DNA of 64,000 nt from Phallusia mammillata (Eukaryota > Chordata > Ascidiacea > Phlebobranchia > Ascidiidae). Position numbers and translations under genes: made by a program. The stretch covers positions 152,371 to 216,370 of the forward strand of contig QLIY01000158.1 of NCBI GenBank assembly GCA_003260075.1, given 5' to 3'. Of the stretch, positions 1 to 15,000 are shown piece by piece. Under the pieces are notes generated by a model that was not told where the DNA came from, made no database searches, and was given only the letters and a program-made list of their open reading frames with translations. Each line of letters begins with the position of its first letter. The first letter of the stretch is position 1.

Positions 1-3000
1 GATCAGGCATAGCACGGGCCAACAGGCATCGAGAGCTTGTTTAACCTGCGATGACGCGTCTGTTGCGCATTGAGCGGCGCGACAACACCGCATACAAATA
101 AATAGACCCCGAGTACTGCACCGCGAACAAGTTGTACCTGTGTATTCCAATAAAGCAGGTGTTGAATGCAAATTTGGTAACGTTCAGATATTCCGTTTTT
201 TGCCAAATTTTGTATTCTTTCAGATTGCGCAAGTATAGGCTCAATGAAAAAATGAATATACACAAAACTTTTGTTTGAACAAATTTGAAAGATCGGAGCT
301 CTTTTCTACCCAATTTGACATCATTACATAAATAGTTTATAACATTACATCACCATTTATCGATGGGTGATTGTATTGTATCAACTTATAACTACAGCGT
401 TGAAAATACCATAGACTTAAACCATAAAAGGTGACACAAATATTTTTTGGAAATACATTCGTTAGTTGGTGCATTTAAAAATATATTCGCCCATCACGTC
501 TTGATATTTGCGGTATGAAAAGATAGCCGTAGGGTTAAATCGTGTTTGTTGGTAGTTGGGCTGCGCCATTGACCACCAAACGCAAAGGGCTACACAATAT
601 CATGACTGCATACGAGAATTGGTCCCATACGAGAAAAATAAAATGAAAATGATAAAAAAAATGATAATAATTTGTCAAATACAACCTAAAGAAATATTTG
701 AATGTTCAAAAGCAATCCTGAAGGTAAAATACCAGTAGAATGCAGACACGCCCGAATATTCAATGAAGTATTTATAAAACCACAAATAGTTCAATTCAGG
801 AACAACAGTAGGGTTGTATCCGGCAAAGGAATTCTCTGTATCCTGGCTGACACGGCGCTTTTATCCGCCAGTCCCGACACACATTAACTCAAACTTCAAG
901 GTTAGCTAAAACCACAGTGGGTACACTGCGTCACAAAAGCCTGTTTATGGACACAATGGCCTCCACTTGATGCATTTAGGTTCCATATTATAGACGAATT
1001 TTTTTAACAGAAGTGCTTTTGTAAAACGGGTAAAAGTTCGGTCTTGACGTTCTGCGGTATGCGGGGTTCATAAAAGCTCTCCAAGCAAACAAATAACAAG
1101 GTTGTTTGGATGTATTGCCAAGATCATGATTTCATCGTTTGCGTCTGTTTGCTGAAAGCCGATCGAGGGAGACAATTAACAGACTGTTCGCAGCCATTTG
1201 AGAAAATACAAGAATCGATTATTTTAACAATACCAGGTTGTTGTTTTGCCACACCTGAAACACGATATTTTATCTTTTTATCAAAGAGATAAGCGCAAAG
1301 GTCATATAATCCGGTGGTTAACTGCTTCATTAAAGAAGGTTGCTTCTCCCATAAGGCATTTTTTCGCCAAACCCAAAGTTTTTGAACAGAAATTGATCAC
1401 CAAATTCGGAACTACCAAAGCCAGCCAATAAATCAGTAAAACTACCCTTCAGTGACACCTAACGGACAATAATTCCCCGGTGCATTTTCGACAGAAAGCA
1501 GAAAAGAACAAGTTTAGCGTCAAAAACAGCAATGCAACAAATAAGTAAAACTTGCAGTAATACTATTACTCTATTTCATTTGCAACGACTTTTTAAATAA
1601 AACTATATTTGAAGACGGGAAATCCTGGTTGTCAATACCGGATGAGTGGATAAAAGCTGTATGCATTTTGAATTTCAATCAGTATTGCAAAGATTGTAGG
1701 ATACAACGATGACACTAATTGATTTAATGGGGTGCTTTTTTAAGTTTTTTTTGTAGTTGATTAGACACTAAATTTTGATGGCATTGATTCTTTACAAATG
1801 CAAACGAAAATCGAACATGAGAAAAATAGCTTTGTTCACTGTTTCATCCTAGATTAGAGGAATGACGAAAAGCGACCGACTAAGTCCCCACAATAGCTTC
1901 AGTACAGAATCGCAGCCGGGCCCTCACACGATGACAACTACATAACGACCGGTTTGGGGTAGAACAGAGCACATGGCGCGTAATCCACAGTTGCCACCTG
2001 CCTGCGTATATCTCGCTTCGACAATTGTTTGAAGGTCGTACGTGCCGAAAGTTTGCTGTTGGGCGCGCCGTTCTACTGCCTCGACTCGGTACATTGTCCT
2101 TAACAATGCCAACTGACGTGTTATTGGCTCATACAAGCCGGAGGGAGGTGCCATTAAACCTTAAGACTGCTAAAAAAATTAACAGCAAGATGATGCTGTC
2201 TGGGCAAACACAGTTTCAGAATGCGAATGTGCATTACTTGAGTGACCATGCAGCAAATACGTTATTGTGGCAGCTGTCAAAATAGAAGCAGTTAACTTCT
2301 AATCTTTCCATCGGTTAAACAAGGCCGGATGCGAGGTGTCAGTAAATTCCGTGCCTGGTAAACATTGAGTGAAACCCAATAACAGGCAAGTTCGAACACG
2401 TGATTGTGTGGGTTGCAACCAACGAAATGACTTTCAACAATATAATGGAAAGATACGACCTGGTAGGCACACGAAATAGAACAAAAGTAAACCTTTTTTC
2501 GTGTAATACCGAAAACAAAAAGAAAGTTTCTACAAAAGCCAATTAGGAGGAAAGCGGAAATGAAAAACCCCAACGACATTAACTGGTATTTAGTATCATT
2601 TTTTACAATATTTATGCATACATGTATCTCTTTTAGTCCGGTTATGGTAAATTATTTTGCATTCTTGCTATGACGATAGTTACATTTGAATAAAGGCAGG
2701 CTGGACATAATTGGAAGGTGAAATGCTACAATTCAATTATTTACAAGAACATGTTGCATTTCTGTCTAAACAACTTGAAGCTTATCATGCAAATCTACGA
2801 GCTTTGGTGTAAACAGCGCAACACGAACAAAGACGAAGGAAAATGTGCAGCTAATTTAAATATTACCTCCAAGATAAACACGTTTAATATTTTATACAAC
2901 AACAGGGAAAAATCTAATCCTGCTATAGGCAACAGATAGATTGGGTCAGCAGCAAAGTTCTATGGTCTATTGTCGTCTATAAAGAGCGGGTCCAAGCACG

Positions 3001-6000
3001 CCAAATGCCTGGGGGGACACTTAAGCCCTTGTTATGACCGGATAATGTTTGAAAATGCGGGTTATTTCAGTCGGAGTGACACAACCTACCCTGGGTGTCT
3101 AGACGCCAAGTTTAAAAACAAAAAATAGCACTCAACTCTGATTTGAATTGTTCCAAAACAACAATGACTGAATAACCTCAAATGAAAAGTCGAATTACAA
3201 TGAACTGGTTTCAGTTTTAAAACTGCCAACGATGGTTGACTGAGCCATTTTTGTCGACCCACAGAGATATAACTATGTGAAACTTTTCGTTTTTAATCAA
3301 TGTTTAGTCATATTTTTAAAGGAAAAGCTGTGAAAATAGTTTCAAATTTTGCAGTGACAGTTTGGTAAATTATTGTTTTTCACAAGACCGCTTTTCATTT
3401 AACATAATGTGTAAGATATCAGACAGCTTTTTGAAACAGCGACTTTAAGCTTGCACTTCACCTTAAAATGTACAAAGGCGACTTTTGTTTACGAAATCCA
3501 GTCGCGTAACAGGATTCAAATTTTTCGGTTAAGCCTGGCAATCGCTGCGGATTTTAAATTCAAATCTACTGGGAATAGCAATTTGGCCTTTGAAATGAAC
3601 CTAGGCTGTTTGTGAATTCGCCGCCCAAAAACTGCTTTAAATGCCGTGTTAGGGAGGTTATGCAACAAATGTCGATACCAGTATGTAATATACGATACTA
3701 GGGTCACCAACCGTTTCTTCTAAACGCAGAAAATTGTGAGGAATTACAATTGTGTGCCGAAGATTTATTACAGTGCTATTGCAAACAATTAAATCCAACA
3801 AACATATTTTTTCTTAGCTGGTATACGAGGGTAGTTCAATACACTCTACCTGTAACCAGCCTGCTTATGCATTAACTGGTCTGCTCTCTGCGCATTGTAT
3901 TGGCGAACCAAAAAATACCAAACCGAGAACATGTTGATGTCAGCATTGTCAAATTTTTAAATAATTCTTAAAAATTTCTTTAATATGTTGTTGTTTTCAA
4001 ATTGTGGTTGAAATCGAATAAACTACCCTTACTGAACGGCAGCCTTAGTTTCGCAACCTCTAATGTATTACCAAAAAAACTTGATCAAGAACAAAAAAAG
4101 AATTCAAAACCTTTTAAAAAAGCAAATTCAAAATCTAAAATGATTACCTGCAGACAGTGCACACTGTTTCGACCTATAAGGTCTCATCAAAAAATGATTA
4201 CAATATGGAACAGTGCGTTTTCAACAAGTTTTATGTAATATTAAGAATGAAAGTTTGATGTAAAGTTGGCGATAGGTCACCCTGGAGCAAAACCCAAAAA
4301 GAGATTTAGGACTAGTTAAATGTTCTCAAAAGGTCCTTGAAATAAGCCTGGCTCGCTCCAACCAGACGACACGGCGAATTACGTGACATGACGTAGGCCC
4401 AGGCCACCAGGTTAACATACAGTGGATATCAAAGCACCGAAGCACATCCCAACTTCACCAGGCCATGGGGGAATTCGTTCCCAGAAGAAAGTAAACGGGC
4501 AGAAGTCAGATCAGGGAATGGCAGACTCGTGTTACGTATATGGCGGACGATACACGGACTTACGCAATCCTACGGTGCAGCTCCAAACCTAGTTTTAACT
4601 GGAGTCCTCTTGCAAAAACATCTGTCGGCGCCGAGTGCCCTTATGATCGCGGCAAATTGCTTGTTAAAAGCGACACAAAGAGAATCATGTCGTGCCAACT
4701 TCGGCGATTGGCAATGTCGCCCTTCGACCCATCAGCAACTTATACGCTGCCTCTCAAATTTGAATGGAAGTGCAAATGGAATCAATATTTCGGAAATGTC
4801 ACAAGACAGATGCTTGACCACATTCTCCACTCAACAAAATCAGAAGCATGTGTCCATATTAAGCGCCCCTTGTAAACGTGATGCATTCCACTTTATGTAT
4901 TTGATATGTTGAAATACAAAGTGTAAACAAGCCAAAGGATTTGTTATTCCGCAAAACCAGGCAAAATCCAGCAACTCAACAAACATATCAAGTCATTTGC
5001 TATTGCGATTATTGACACAAAACTTTGCATCTAATGACCAACACTTTTATATCACTGCAGTCATAAACATATCACCCTTTTTAGAATTTCTCCAACATTA
5101 TGTTTAACCTGAACGGACACGGCAAAATGGGCTAACCGCTTGTACATGACATCCAAGTGTCACAGTGAGATGTAATTGGAGATTAATGACGGACAGCTGG
5201 AGCCATTCTCACTCACAAACACCTGTTGGGTTTGCGGAGAAAACATGACGGAAGTTTGTTCTTGAAAATTTGAATAAAGTTTTTTGAATTTGTAAAACTG
5301 AAAACTGATTAACGAAATAAAAAATGCGAACATTTGAGTCAAGATCGTTGATTTTGTCGAAATTGGGTGTTGTGCATAGTTTTACCAACAGCCACAAAAT
5401 GAAAGCAAGTTTTTTAAGACGTCAGTCAAAGACGCCATCAAACGAACAAATAGGGAAATTACTTTGTCCAAATTACTTCCTGAATAGGTAATAGTTAAGT
5501 GCAAACGACTTCCTCGGAATTGATCTACACAGCAAACTTCGAATACTGCCACAAAAAAGCCTCAACGATAGTCAAGGATAATTAAATAGAGGCATACATG
5601 TGTTAGTAGTTTTAAAATATTAACAGGGAACTTTAGCCCAAGTAGTCGAAAGCTGTGTGGTCGAGACGTGCTCAAGCGGAGAACAAAGTTGAAAACTCTT
5701 AAGTTTACCTAGACACGTCATTGTGCTCGAGTTCTTTTTTACTTCACGGAAATTCCCGTGTAAGTTTTTGGACAGTTCTGGTTGGTTTGTGTCATAGCAT
5801 AATTCCGACACGTTGTTTGCGTGGGGCCGGGGAGAGCGAATACTTTCGAAAACCACAAAGACCTACGAGTTTTGGAAACTTCGACATGACAAAAAGTTTC
5901 TTGCACATAGTCACCTACATTTCGCTTAAAAGAGTTTACAGTTAATATATTTGAGACTAAAGTGTTTCACAAAAGCCTTTACACTCGTTCTATTTTGGGA

Positions 6001-7910
6001 TTATCGTATGTGCACAGGAGCTGTAAAATTTATATGCGATTGATAAAACAACGGCATCCGGATGTAGCCTTAACAGTTTCTATTTTGAGCTTGTGAGCGT
6101 CACGTAACCATCTTCAACCAACAGATAACACAAGAAATCTTCCTGTGACAAAACGCAATGTGATATGGAAAATATTTGTGAACAAATGCCATGTGTTTTT
6201 AGATCATGTAATTTAATTATTAGAAACGAAAAATGAACGAGGGTACACGTGAGTGAACAGCAAGGTGAACAATATTTCTTCTAACACACTGCTGAATTCG
6301 CAATGGTGTATGAACATAGCAACGTACATCACATAGGTGTCGTTCAACACGTGTAAATAAATAAAGGGAAAATAGTTTCAAAAAAGTTGTTAGATGTAGA
6401 ACATGGAAAAGGCCGCTTTTTAAAATCAAAAAACAGTTTAAGAAAACAAATTTGCTGAGGAAAAATCACGTGGGTTGTTGCCTTTTAGACGAGGCAATTT
6501 TGTCGCAGATAAAGTAATCTTAACAGAGAGCTACCGCGATAAGAAATGCTGGGAAAAGCCATGGACCTCGACTCACGCGAACGGTCAGTAGCGATTGGTT
6601 AAAATCACACCACGTGTTTCACTAGGTCAAGTAGTAAACTTCAAAGTAGGTAATCGAGCGTATTACCAACCGCATAATAGTCGTATCGCTTGTTTTATTG
6701 CACATAAGGTTGCTAGCTTGCTATAGTTGTTTTAGTTCCACATAACGGTCTTGTTCAGACACACATGCCATGCTTGCAAGAAAAAAATACAGGACACTTG
6801 TCGCGAGTTTTAAAACAAGACAACTTAAAGTATCTTGATACATGCGATTTACGTTGAGGTGGCTGAGGAACCCACGAGACTCTTTTCGCCAACAAGCAAG
6901 GTCCGCCGCCTTACGGCCAAATCGGACAAATATTTGAACACGAGGTCATCAGTTAGCGAGATTAACGAGCTCAGGTTCCGTCGAATTAAAATTACAAAGA
7001 CGGGACAGGTTTTTGCCAACGCCGCTTTTGTGCCGAGCAGACTGGTCACGCCTGAATAGTTTTGTTTAGTCTAGGTCGCTTTATACCGACGTGGCACGGG
7101 TAGGCCATGTACGTCACTGAGTAGAGTTCAGGTAACCATCGCTCGAAACTTTTCGTCCGCTGTACCGACGTCAACCTTTCATGGTCAGTCACGTGGCGCC
7201 TGCAGCGTTGTTTCACGCTTGACTTGTCACGCGTTGCAACCACAACTATGTGTATCGAAGTAGTTACAAATTGCACGTTATTTTCAGCTTGTGAAAATTT
7301 CCATTCACTGTAAGTATTAGTTGGGAAATATAATAAAAGCTTAGTGGTAACCCGATCCGTAAAACATTTGTCAAAACTACCAACAAATGTAACCGTTTAA
7401 GTTTTATCGCTAGTTCTTTGGATGAATATTTTCAGGTAAAGCGTGTCTGTTCGAGGAAAATCAGCCAACCTTAATATACGGCTGACGTGTGTACAGCGCA
7501 TCTAGTCATCAAGTACCTTTTGACGTTCATTTGGCCGACTTACCTTTACATAATGGCTAGGTTGATGGTCTAAAATTCGGATAAGCCGCGGATATTAAAC
7601 TACAAATTGGTAGCCGACAAATTTGCTGCATGCACGTCGTGAACAAGTCACCATGGTTACAGCAACGAACAATAAATTATTAATAGTGACTGGCAAAAAA
7701 ACGTATTAAGACGATTAATTAAAAAACACCTGGTGTTGTTTAAACCGGTTTCTCAAATAAACTCGAAGATGAATATGGGTCACAAAAAGCATAATACTTT
7801 ACATCCAACGTAGTTTAAGCAAATCATGAATTAAGTAGTGGAAAATATGAAACTTTACTTTTTTTATTTTCCTTAACTTTATAAATACACAAAAATAACC
7901 ACCAACATAC
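1..7910. other. No recognised gene; probable first coding intron of the MBNL gene
   Basis: I find no exon here that I can support. The stretch lies 3' of the minus-strand MBNL zinc-finger exon, so it is probably that gene's intron; the next expected exon (second CCCH finger) was searched for and not seen. Scattered ORFs of 60-127 codons overlap each other in several frames and look like chance. A piece of a small repeat also present at 28110-28233 lies at about 4149-4190. Confidence 0.5.
4149..4190 (+). repeat. Fragment of the palindromic MITE-like repeat seen at 28110-28233
   Basis: The stretch starts CTGCAGACAGTGCACA and continues with the same order of words (GTTTC, then TATAAGG, then TCTCAT) as the arms of the small inverted repeat in TMCO3 intron 1. 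Only one arm is clear here. Confidence 0.5.
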
Positions 7911-8933
7911 CTTAAGTGCATCGAAGCAGGCGATAACTTTCCCGTCTGGAGCAATCTGGATGTTTTTACCTGGATGGGCATATCTGCATTCGTCTGCTGA
8001 CCTCTTGCATGCGCCTCTTTGGAACTCCCGACAAACCTGTTAAACAGCACACATATTTACCGTCAAAATCCAAAATGCTAAAAAGTGAGGTTTTTTATAA
8101 ATGGTAGTGGTACCCAAAACCATTAACAAAAAAATCTGTTTTGAGATTCGAAATTTCAAAAAAAACTTCAAGGACAGCATTTTACCAAGTACAGTTCACG
8201 TACGCAAACAATTACGTTATTTTCTCAGTATAACTTAAGTATAATAACGCAATTTCGAAGTTAAAAAAACGTTTTCTCGGAAGAGTCAAATATTGACAGT
8301 GGTATAAACCACAGTCGGGCGCAATGCAAGTTCAACGCACAAGTCATCAGGTTGCCGCCTCACCGCATTCCACACAAAGGAATTAAACACTACCCACGGC
8401 CTTTCATTCAGCGCACGAGGGCCCGATTTTCGTTTTGCCTTCTTACCGGATCGGCGCGAATAACTGTTGATTAGCGTCATGCTCAAGTGGGTAAGAGAAG
8501 CTATGTAAGTTCAATCTCGCACGGAATTGCATTCACACGACAGTAGCGAGGTGTTTCCGATTGCCACGTGTGTAAGACTCAACTTATCGACCAACTACGC
8601 GGGAGGTCTGTGCAATCAAGTCTGTGTATTGCGGTGTGCAAAGTTGCAAATCGCACTTTTTGGTTGCTTTCATCTGTCTGGGTTGGTTTTGATGTCAAAC
8701 CTCGACGAAGTTAAACTGATAAGCCCACTGCGACTGTTAGAAAGCTAAATGTGGGTAACACAGTTTGGAAACTACAGAAATTTGCAGCAAATCGTGGACC
8801 AAGAAACCACGTTGCTGTCATACCTTGAAGCTCTTTACAGATGTTAAAAGACAAAGATGGATGGTGATGTCAATCCAGCACTTACCTCAACTTTTAACCA
8901 CTCGGGATCTCGAATCTGCGGCAACTGTTGCAT
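7911..8933 (-). CDS. MBNL: Muscleblind-like RNA-binding protein, 5' part (two exons, partial)
   Basis: Muscleblind proteins bind pre-mRNA through paired CCCH zinc fingers and regulate alternative splicing. Exon 8933-8886 gives a short leader ending IRDPEWLKVE (donor GTAAGT), and exon 8036-7911 gives 42 codons starting VCREFQRGACKRSADECRY, then AHP, and ending VIACFDALK (donor GTATGT). The finger spacing C-x7-C-x6-C-x3-H matches MBNL finger 1, and both the 16-residue leader and the phase-0 intron right after the leader and the one right after FDALK match the family. The ATG at 8933 was chosen because it gives the usual leader length. The exon opens further upstream: acceptor at 9020-9021 and 28 in-frame codons before the ATG, so this is either 5' UTR or a longer N-terminus. 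The second finger exon and the rest are not seen, so the gene presumably extends left of the window. Family assignment is firm; the exact paralogue is not determined. Confidence 0.88.
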
Positions 8934-9019
8934 GCTGGGTAACTGGCCAACCGCCAATTGCGCAGATGAGAGTGAGGGAACATTGGCTGATACCGGGGTG
9001 ACGCAACCGACGCCGTGAG
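8934..9019 (-). other. 5' UTR or N-terminal extension of the MBNL first coding exon
   Basis: A good acceptor (TTATATTTGCAG, read on the minus strand) precedes this stretch, and the frame stays open into the MBNL start. Whether it is translated cannot be told from the sequence. Confidence 0.45.
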
Positions 9020-12000
9020 CTGCAAATATAACAAGAGCAACCTGAAGGTGTATAAGTCACATTTTCTATGTAACCTTATTCTGCATTTTTATGTTTTTCT
9101 GAATGTGCTTCAAATCTATATTGTTTTATAGGTACAAATGCCTCCAAAACTATATGATGTTTAAATATGCTTATGACTTTATAGAATTAGGGTGTCGTAA
9201 CAGTGGCATATAGGTATTACAACAAGGTATTACTACACACACGACATTAAACACACTTGACAAACCTCAAAAAAATTGGCACAAAAGCACAAAAACTGTA
9301 CATTAAGTACAATGACAAATACATACACTCCATTTATGAAGGCAAAGCGCAGCAGTGCAAGGTTGAAACGCAGCAGCAGTCACAGGGAACACGGCCAAGT
9401 GATCAATGGTTGCAGGGGCAATGACAAATGTACTTGTTTCAAGTTGCCTTGTTTTGGAATAAAGAAGTAGCAAGGCGAAGAAACCAGAGTAAAGAGCAGT
9501 ATGAAAAGTTCCAAGGTAAAAGCTTGTGTATGTTTGGGTCTCTGGAAATAGGGCAGTGTGTACAGGTATGTGTGTGTGTAGGTGTCAAGGGCGAGGTGTA
9601 AGAGGGGTAAAAGACAGGTTAGCACGTTTGCGAAGCAGCCACTGGCGCACGCTTACGTTCTTGGGCAACAGTAAGTTGTGACGGGGTCCAAGGTTCACCG
9701 CAAGAGTCACCCACAAGGCCAAGAAACGCCACTTCAACGACTTGGTGTTCCTGGTGGCAGTTAAAGGAGTCCTTGCAATATCACTTGGAGGTGTTGTTTA
9801 CTTTAACAGCAACTTATGTTGAGATTCAAGTTAAGACAAGATGCGTTTTTGAACGACTGAAATCAGACGGGGATCAATACACAGCCTGCTTGCCGGGGTG
9901 CCCCAATCAGATAGTTGTCGTCACCACATGCGATATTGGTTTATAGCTGCTCCAACGGTTTTACGTCATTCCAAAGCAATGGCCACGTGTGCGAAGCTGA
10001 CCGGTCGTCGATCGATGGTGGTTCACCCACACAGCCCTATAGCAAGTTAAATCACGACTAGGCGGCGACCAACTACAGCGGCAACTCTGTTTCAAGAGGC
10101 AAATGTAACGTTAAATGTTCCTCGATGGCTACTCTCTTGATCGTCGTGGGAATACAAACAAACGCTGTCACTACTTGAGGCAGCTACAACTAAGCTATAC
10201 TCTTGCTTGAAAGCTATCCGGCCACTTCTTACCGCAACTACACAGCTGTTATGACCTTGTAACAAAGACGGTTGTTGGAGTTCTGACATGTGAACAACAT
10301 AAAGGTGCACATGATATTTATAGCTACATCGGTTTGTGCCTGGGCCCAAGCAAACACCTCACGTCAAATAAATGTCAAAATCAAATGATTTTTGGCAACG
10401 ATTAAAGTTTAAAGCAGAAAAACACATACATCATTTCTTGTGCCTAGTTGTAACTTAACCTTTAAAATAAGCAAGCAATTGACAAGGGGCAAGTGCCGAC
10501 GACAAGCGGACAGCTTCACGTCAATAAAAGCGATCCATCACAATTCGATTTTCAAACACGTTTCCTTTCTTTTCATGTCAAGTGCATGGTTTCACAAATG
10601 ATGAAGCCGAACTGGCGTTTTCACTGCACTTTAACAATGTTGGCCACCTTTCTGGGCTAAAAATAACAATGCCCAAAACTTCAAAACGCAAAGCAATGTG
10701 TCGAAACCCGCTTAGCTGAACTTGCCGTTCCACATGGTAACACAGTTGCGACCTGTGGCAGCTGCCGCCTAATCCGTTTTCCAGCGAGACTTATTTTTTT
10801 AAATTCACGCTCCCAGAAGCAGTTCGCTAAACCACATTGCGTGTTAAATCCTAAACAAGCCAGTCTGGGACCTTTGCTTTTCACTGCCCAAGGGCACGAT
10901 TAACATCGGCTGCATTGCGCTGTTATTAAACAAAACACTCAACCGACTGCGCTTGCCTTAAATCTGTCTGATGTGATCACTTTTAAGTAGATAAACCATA
11001 CAGAACGCGAACAGTGTGTATTGCCATTTACCGTGGTAACGCGAAAATTTGTCAGGAGGTTTTCTGCAGACGGACGATTGGTTTCATAGATCAGATAAAA
11101 AGGCGATCAATTAAAGTTTTAGGCAGCGCTTAGAGGCATAAACTATCCGCGAGATACCGCGGGCGTACAACTTACTCGTCCACATATGTTTTTTAAACAC
11201 TATACACTATACACACAAGTGAAGTTATGTCTCAACAGCTATTTTACTTAGACTCCTGTGTCTTATGACATACAAGTTAGATGGGCATTGCAAAAATGTT
11301 AAAGCGCCATTAGGATTACAATTTCTAAAACGTAAAAAAATCGTTCAATTTTTGAAATTCACGTTAAACCCAACAGTCACTTTGTTTTCGGTGAATGTAT
11401 TGCAAATGAATTATTTCTAGTTTATTTAAACCGTGACTGTCCGCGTTCGACAACGTGGAAAAAACTGGTTACAAAAATGAAATTTGATAAAACGTGCACA
11501 GCAAAATATGTAAGACAGCCAACGTTGCAAATTTATACACTGGTAAAACTACAACAATTAAATTTTTTTTACAACAATGAAAAAAATTGTATTTGCGCAG
11601 AATTTACAGCAAAACGGTATATAGGTGCAGAATTTGGTAATATGGAAGAACTGCTATCGATCGGGGTGTTCACGAAACATAGACATTGCAAAACGAGGTA
11701 TAGCTCCTCTGTATTATATATTTGCTTTTACCTTATGCTGGGAATGTAACAAGCAACGGTCAGTAATCCTCAACACAAACAAGGTGGCGTTGCCGGGTGC
11801 TTTACAGCCGCTCCGTAATCGAACACCTTATTTACCTTTTGTTCTTTCCACGAATCAAAAGAATCAGGTTAAGCCAGTTTGTAAGGTTACTTTGTTTTAA
11901 ATAAACGGCCACAAAATGGTAATTGAATTGGATGATTTCAATACAACGAATGTTATGTCCACTGGTATCTACGTTTTGCTGAATTTTTTTGTAATTTTAG

Positions 12001-15000
12001 TTTTAATAGCGCAAGTCAAGGTATGCGAAAAAATTGAAATGACGAAATAACAAAGTTTATAAGTAAGAATCATTTACCATCAACAAGTTTCACATACCAG
12101 TATCAGTTATTTAAAGTTTAGAGGCGTTATCGCTTCTATATTTGAGAGACTTTCGCAAAAAAACAAGTATATATTCAAAAAATTTCAGGATCCTCGGTCT
12201 TTGCACACAAAAAATAGACACACCGTGTAACTTGCTTGCTATAAAATCAAGTGACTTCGACTAAGTTTTCTATGACACCAAATAACACAAAAAATTAAGT
12301 AATTTAAGTAGAATAGCAAACATCAGTACAACGCAGGCGGTGGGCAAATAAGAAAAAAATGCTTTAGTCACGGTGCAATGTCACCCCTACGCCAATGCCA
12401 ACCATATAACCAGGATGAAACAAACAACAGTATATTACAGATCATCTCAAAAGTTTGTACATCCATTAAAGTCTAATCACCACAACTAAAAATACCTTCT
12501 GTTTTGCGCAACGAAGCGTGAAAGCGAGCTACAATGTCGACGCGCGTCCTCGTCTAGCCAAGCAAAAGTAAACAAAGCAATCCGCATCGCAGGTCTTTTG
12601 TGCTTGCCACTCTACTAAATTTGCCACTCACGCGTTGGCGGGTTTCTAATGCCAGCTTTAGCTTCAACGTATTGGGGTTCGAGAACAAAGCGCTAACAAA
12701 CGTGTACCAGCCTGAACCGCCCCATCATAAAACAGACCAATACCGAAGAGACGAAAGTCTGGAGGAGAGTCAAGTCTGCCCGGTGTTTGCACAAGAATGG
12801 GTGGGTAATATGAACCATGCGGTCCATGTTCTCATACTAGGTAGACTTTAACCAAAACCTTGGTCCTTTCGGCCAATTCTAGTTGTCTTTATAATGGTGT
12901 CAATGCCTTCAACCACGATACAAAAACTTTGTTTCAGCAACTGTTGACAATTTGTCGCACTTTAAACGTGGCGTGACAAAAAAACAAACAAACGTATACT
13001 GTCCTTTCTGCCTACTGAATACACACACAAACTAATATAAATTTTTTTTAAGGGGGCTAGAGCACAAAAAACCCATAAAGTACAACAATTGCGATTTTTC
13101 TCCCTAAGAATTGGTATTGTGACACGGCGGCCTAGCCAGTTCGACAAACCGTGTTGATCAACTGGCAAATCACGGCCACTTGACGGTTACGAAGTACATG
13201 CTATAATGACATCACTGTTTGTTCAGGGCTTTACTTAACCTCGCGTCTGCGACAAAAGCTTGCTGTAGAATGGAATAGGACAAAAGCGAACGCAAATTCG
13301 CGCCATGTTGAACGTGGCCCAAATCGGTGGAGGGACAAGTTCGCGCAATTTTACATGGCCTGAAAGGTCCCAGGAACCAAGGCAGGCAAGCGGCATCAAG
13401 CGGTTCCGCGTATCAGGAGAATGACAGGACAGACGTGACTCTGTGGTCAACCGGGAAAAAGGGGGCGACGCTAAAAAGCTAAGAGCGGGCCGATGATGTC
13501 AAGCGTCTACGAAATTTCAAGCGCTATAGAAACGTGCCTCTTCGCGCTTCTCACGTGACTACGAGAATGAGATGCACTTTCTCCAGTTAAAGGGTCTGTC
13601 TCGTATCAGTTGACCATGATATGCAGGTGACAACAAACTACCACGCCGCGCTATATGTAGCAGCTCGGCGAATGTGTTTTGTACTGTCTGGATTCGAACA
13701 TAGTTGCTTTTGACCTCGTAATCTTGCTCGTTATCTCTGTTTTAAATTTCGTATTTAGTACACTTAATATTACACAATAGCATTAATTCACATAAGATAT
13801 TGGCAAGACCTTTCATTAATAAGAGATACACCACTGAAAAAGTAGACACCTCAGAATTTCCGTTGCCAATAACAACAACAGCTCGTGTGGTTGCCGCCTT
13901 TGGTCAGGTGTCACCAGGCAACAATCTATTTAATAAACGTTTGAACCTTTACACCTTTTTTGCTCCCAATATAAAAAACAAAGTAGTATTTTCTGTGTAT
14001 TATAACAGTGTTCCCATCGAATCAAGGTACACGAAAGTCTTAAAAACGACAATACAAACATTTTCAGCAACACCCAAAAACCTCCACATTATATTTTGAC
14101 TGTCTATTGTAGCTGTGACCAGAAAAAGCTTTAACTGTACGGGACGACAAATGTGAACAGTCTGTACTGTACAAATATTACGATGTACTAGATACTGTTT
14201 GCTCACTTTTACTGGTGACACGTCGCAAATCATTTTATATTTACTGTTTCACCTTACTAATTTTTTATGCTTAATTGCGAACATCGATCTCGAGCCACAC
14301 ATTAACACGATATGCTATTCTCGACTTTACTTTGCATGTGCGGTAATCTGAACGTCAGGTTTAATAACTTGTAGAAAATACGAACAACCTACACTGGCAA
14401 AGATTCTACTCTATTAATGGTGTTAGTCAGAAAAAAAAAACGAATTCTCGTTGCAACAGTCAACACGCCGCAATGAGTCCAGCCTTAAACATCCGACTCC
14501 GTACCATATAAAGCCTGGCAGGTATCCGCAAGTTGCCTGACACTGTTTTTCGAAATCACCTTCTCAATTCGTGGCTAATCCACGCAGGTTTTTGTCCGGT
14601 TTGTGGCTTGTGCTCGTGCACAAATTTCGTAAGCTGATTTAAAGGCAGTCAATCGTAAAGAAGTTTGTTCTAAAGGTAGACGATATGAATCGCTTTGAGC
14701 TGCTAATCAACGCGCTTCACGCACGGGCAAACCGCATTACTGGCACACGAAATGAAAAGAAAATACCGTTGCTAGGAGATAATTTGCCAACTATTATCCG
14801 AAAATTTACTTCATATATTTATTTATGTCAATCTTATTTGGGGTTTCTACATTTCTTGCCCCCATTTGCGCGCTTTGCAATAAAGTCTGTTATGTACAGA
14901 ACGAACTGGGAAGGCATAGCAGTTGCGTAAGGTCGCGAACAGAGCCACCGAACCGAAACCTATTAAAATCGACAACCAAAGAATATTTAAAAATGTTAAA

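Noticed and set aside
1924-2285. Overlapping ORFs on both strands
   Set aside because: GC-richer patch with few stops; no homology that I recognise and no paralogue in the window.
4529-4912. Two overlapping ORFs of 127 and 111 codons in different frames
   Set aside because: Both frames are open over the same bases, neither resembles a known protein, and no splice or codon pattern favours either.
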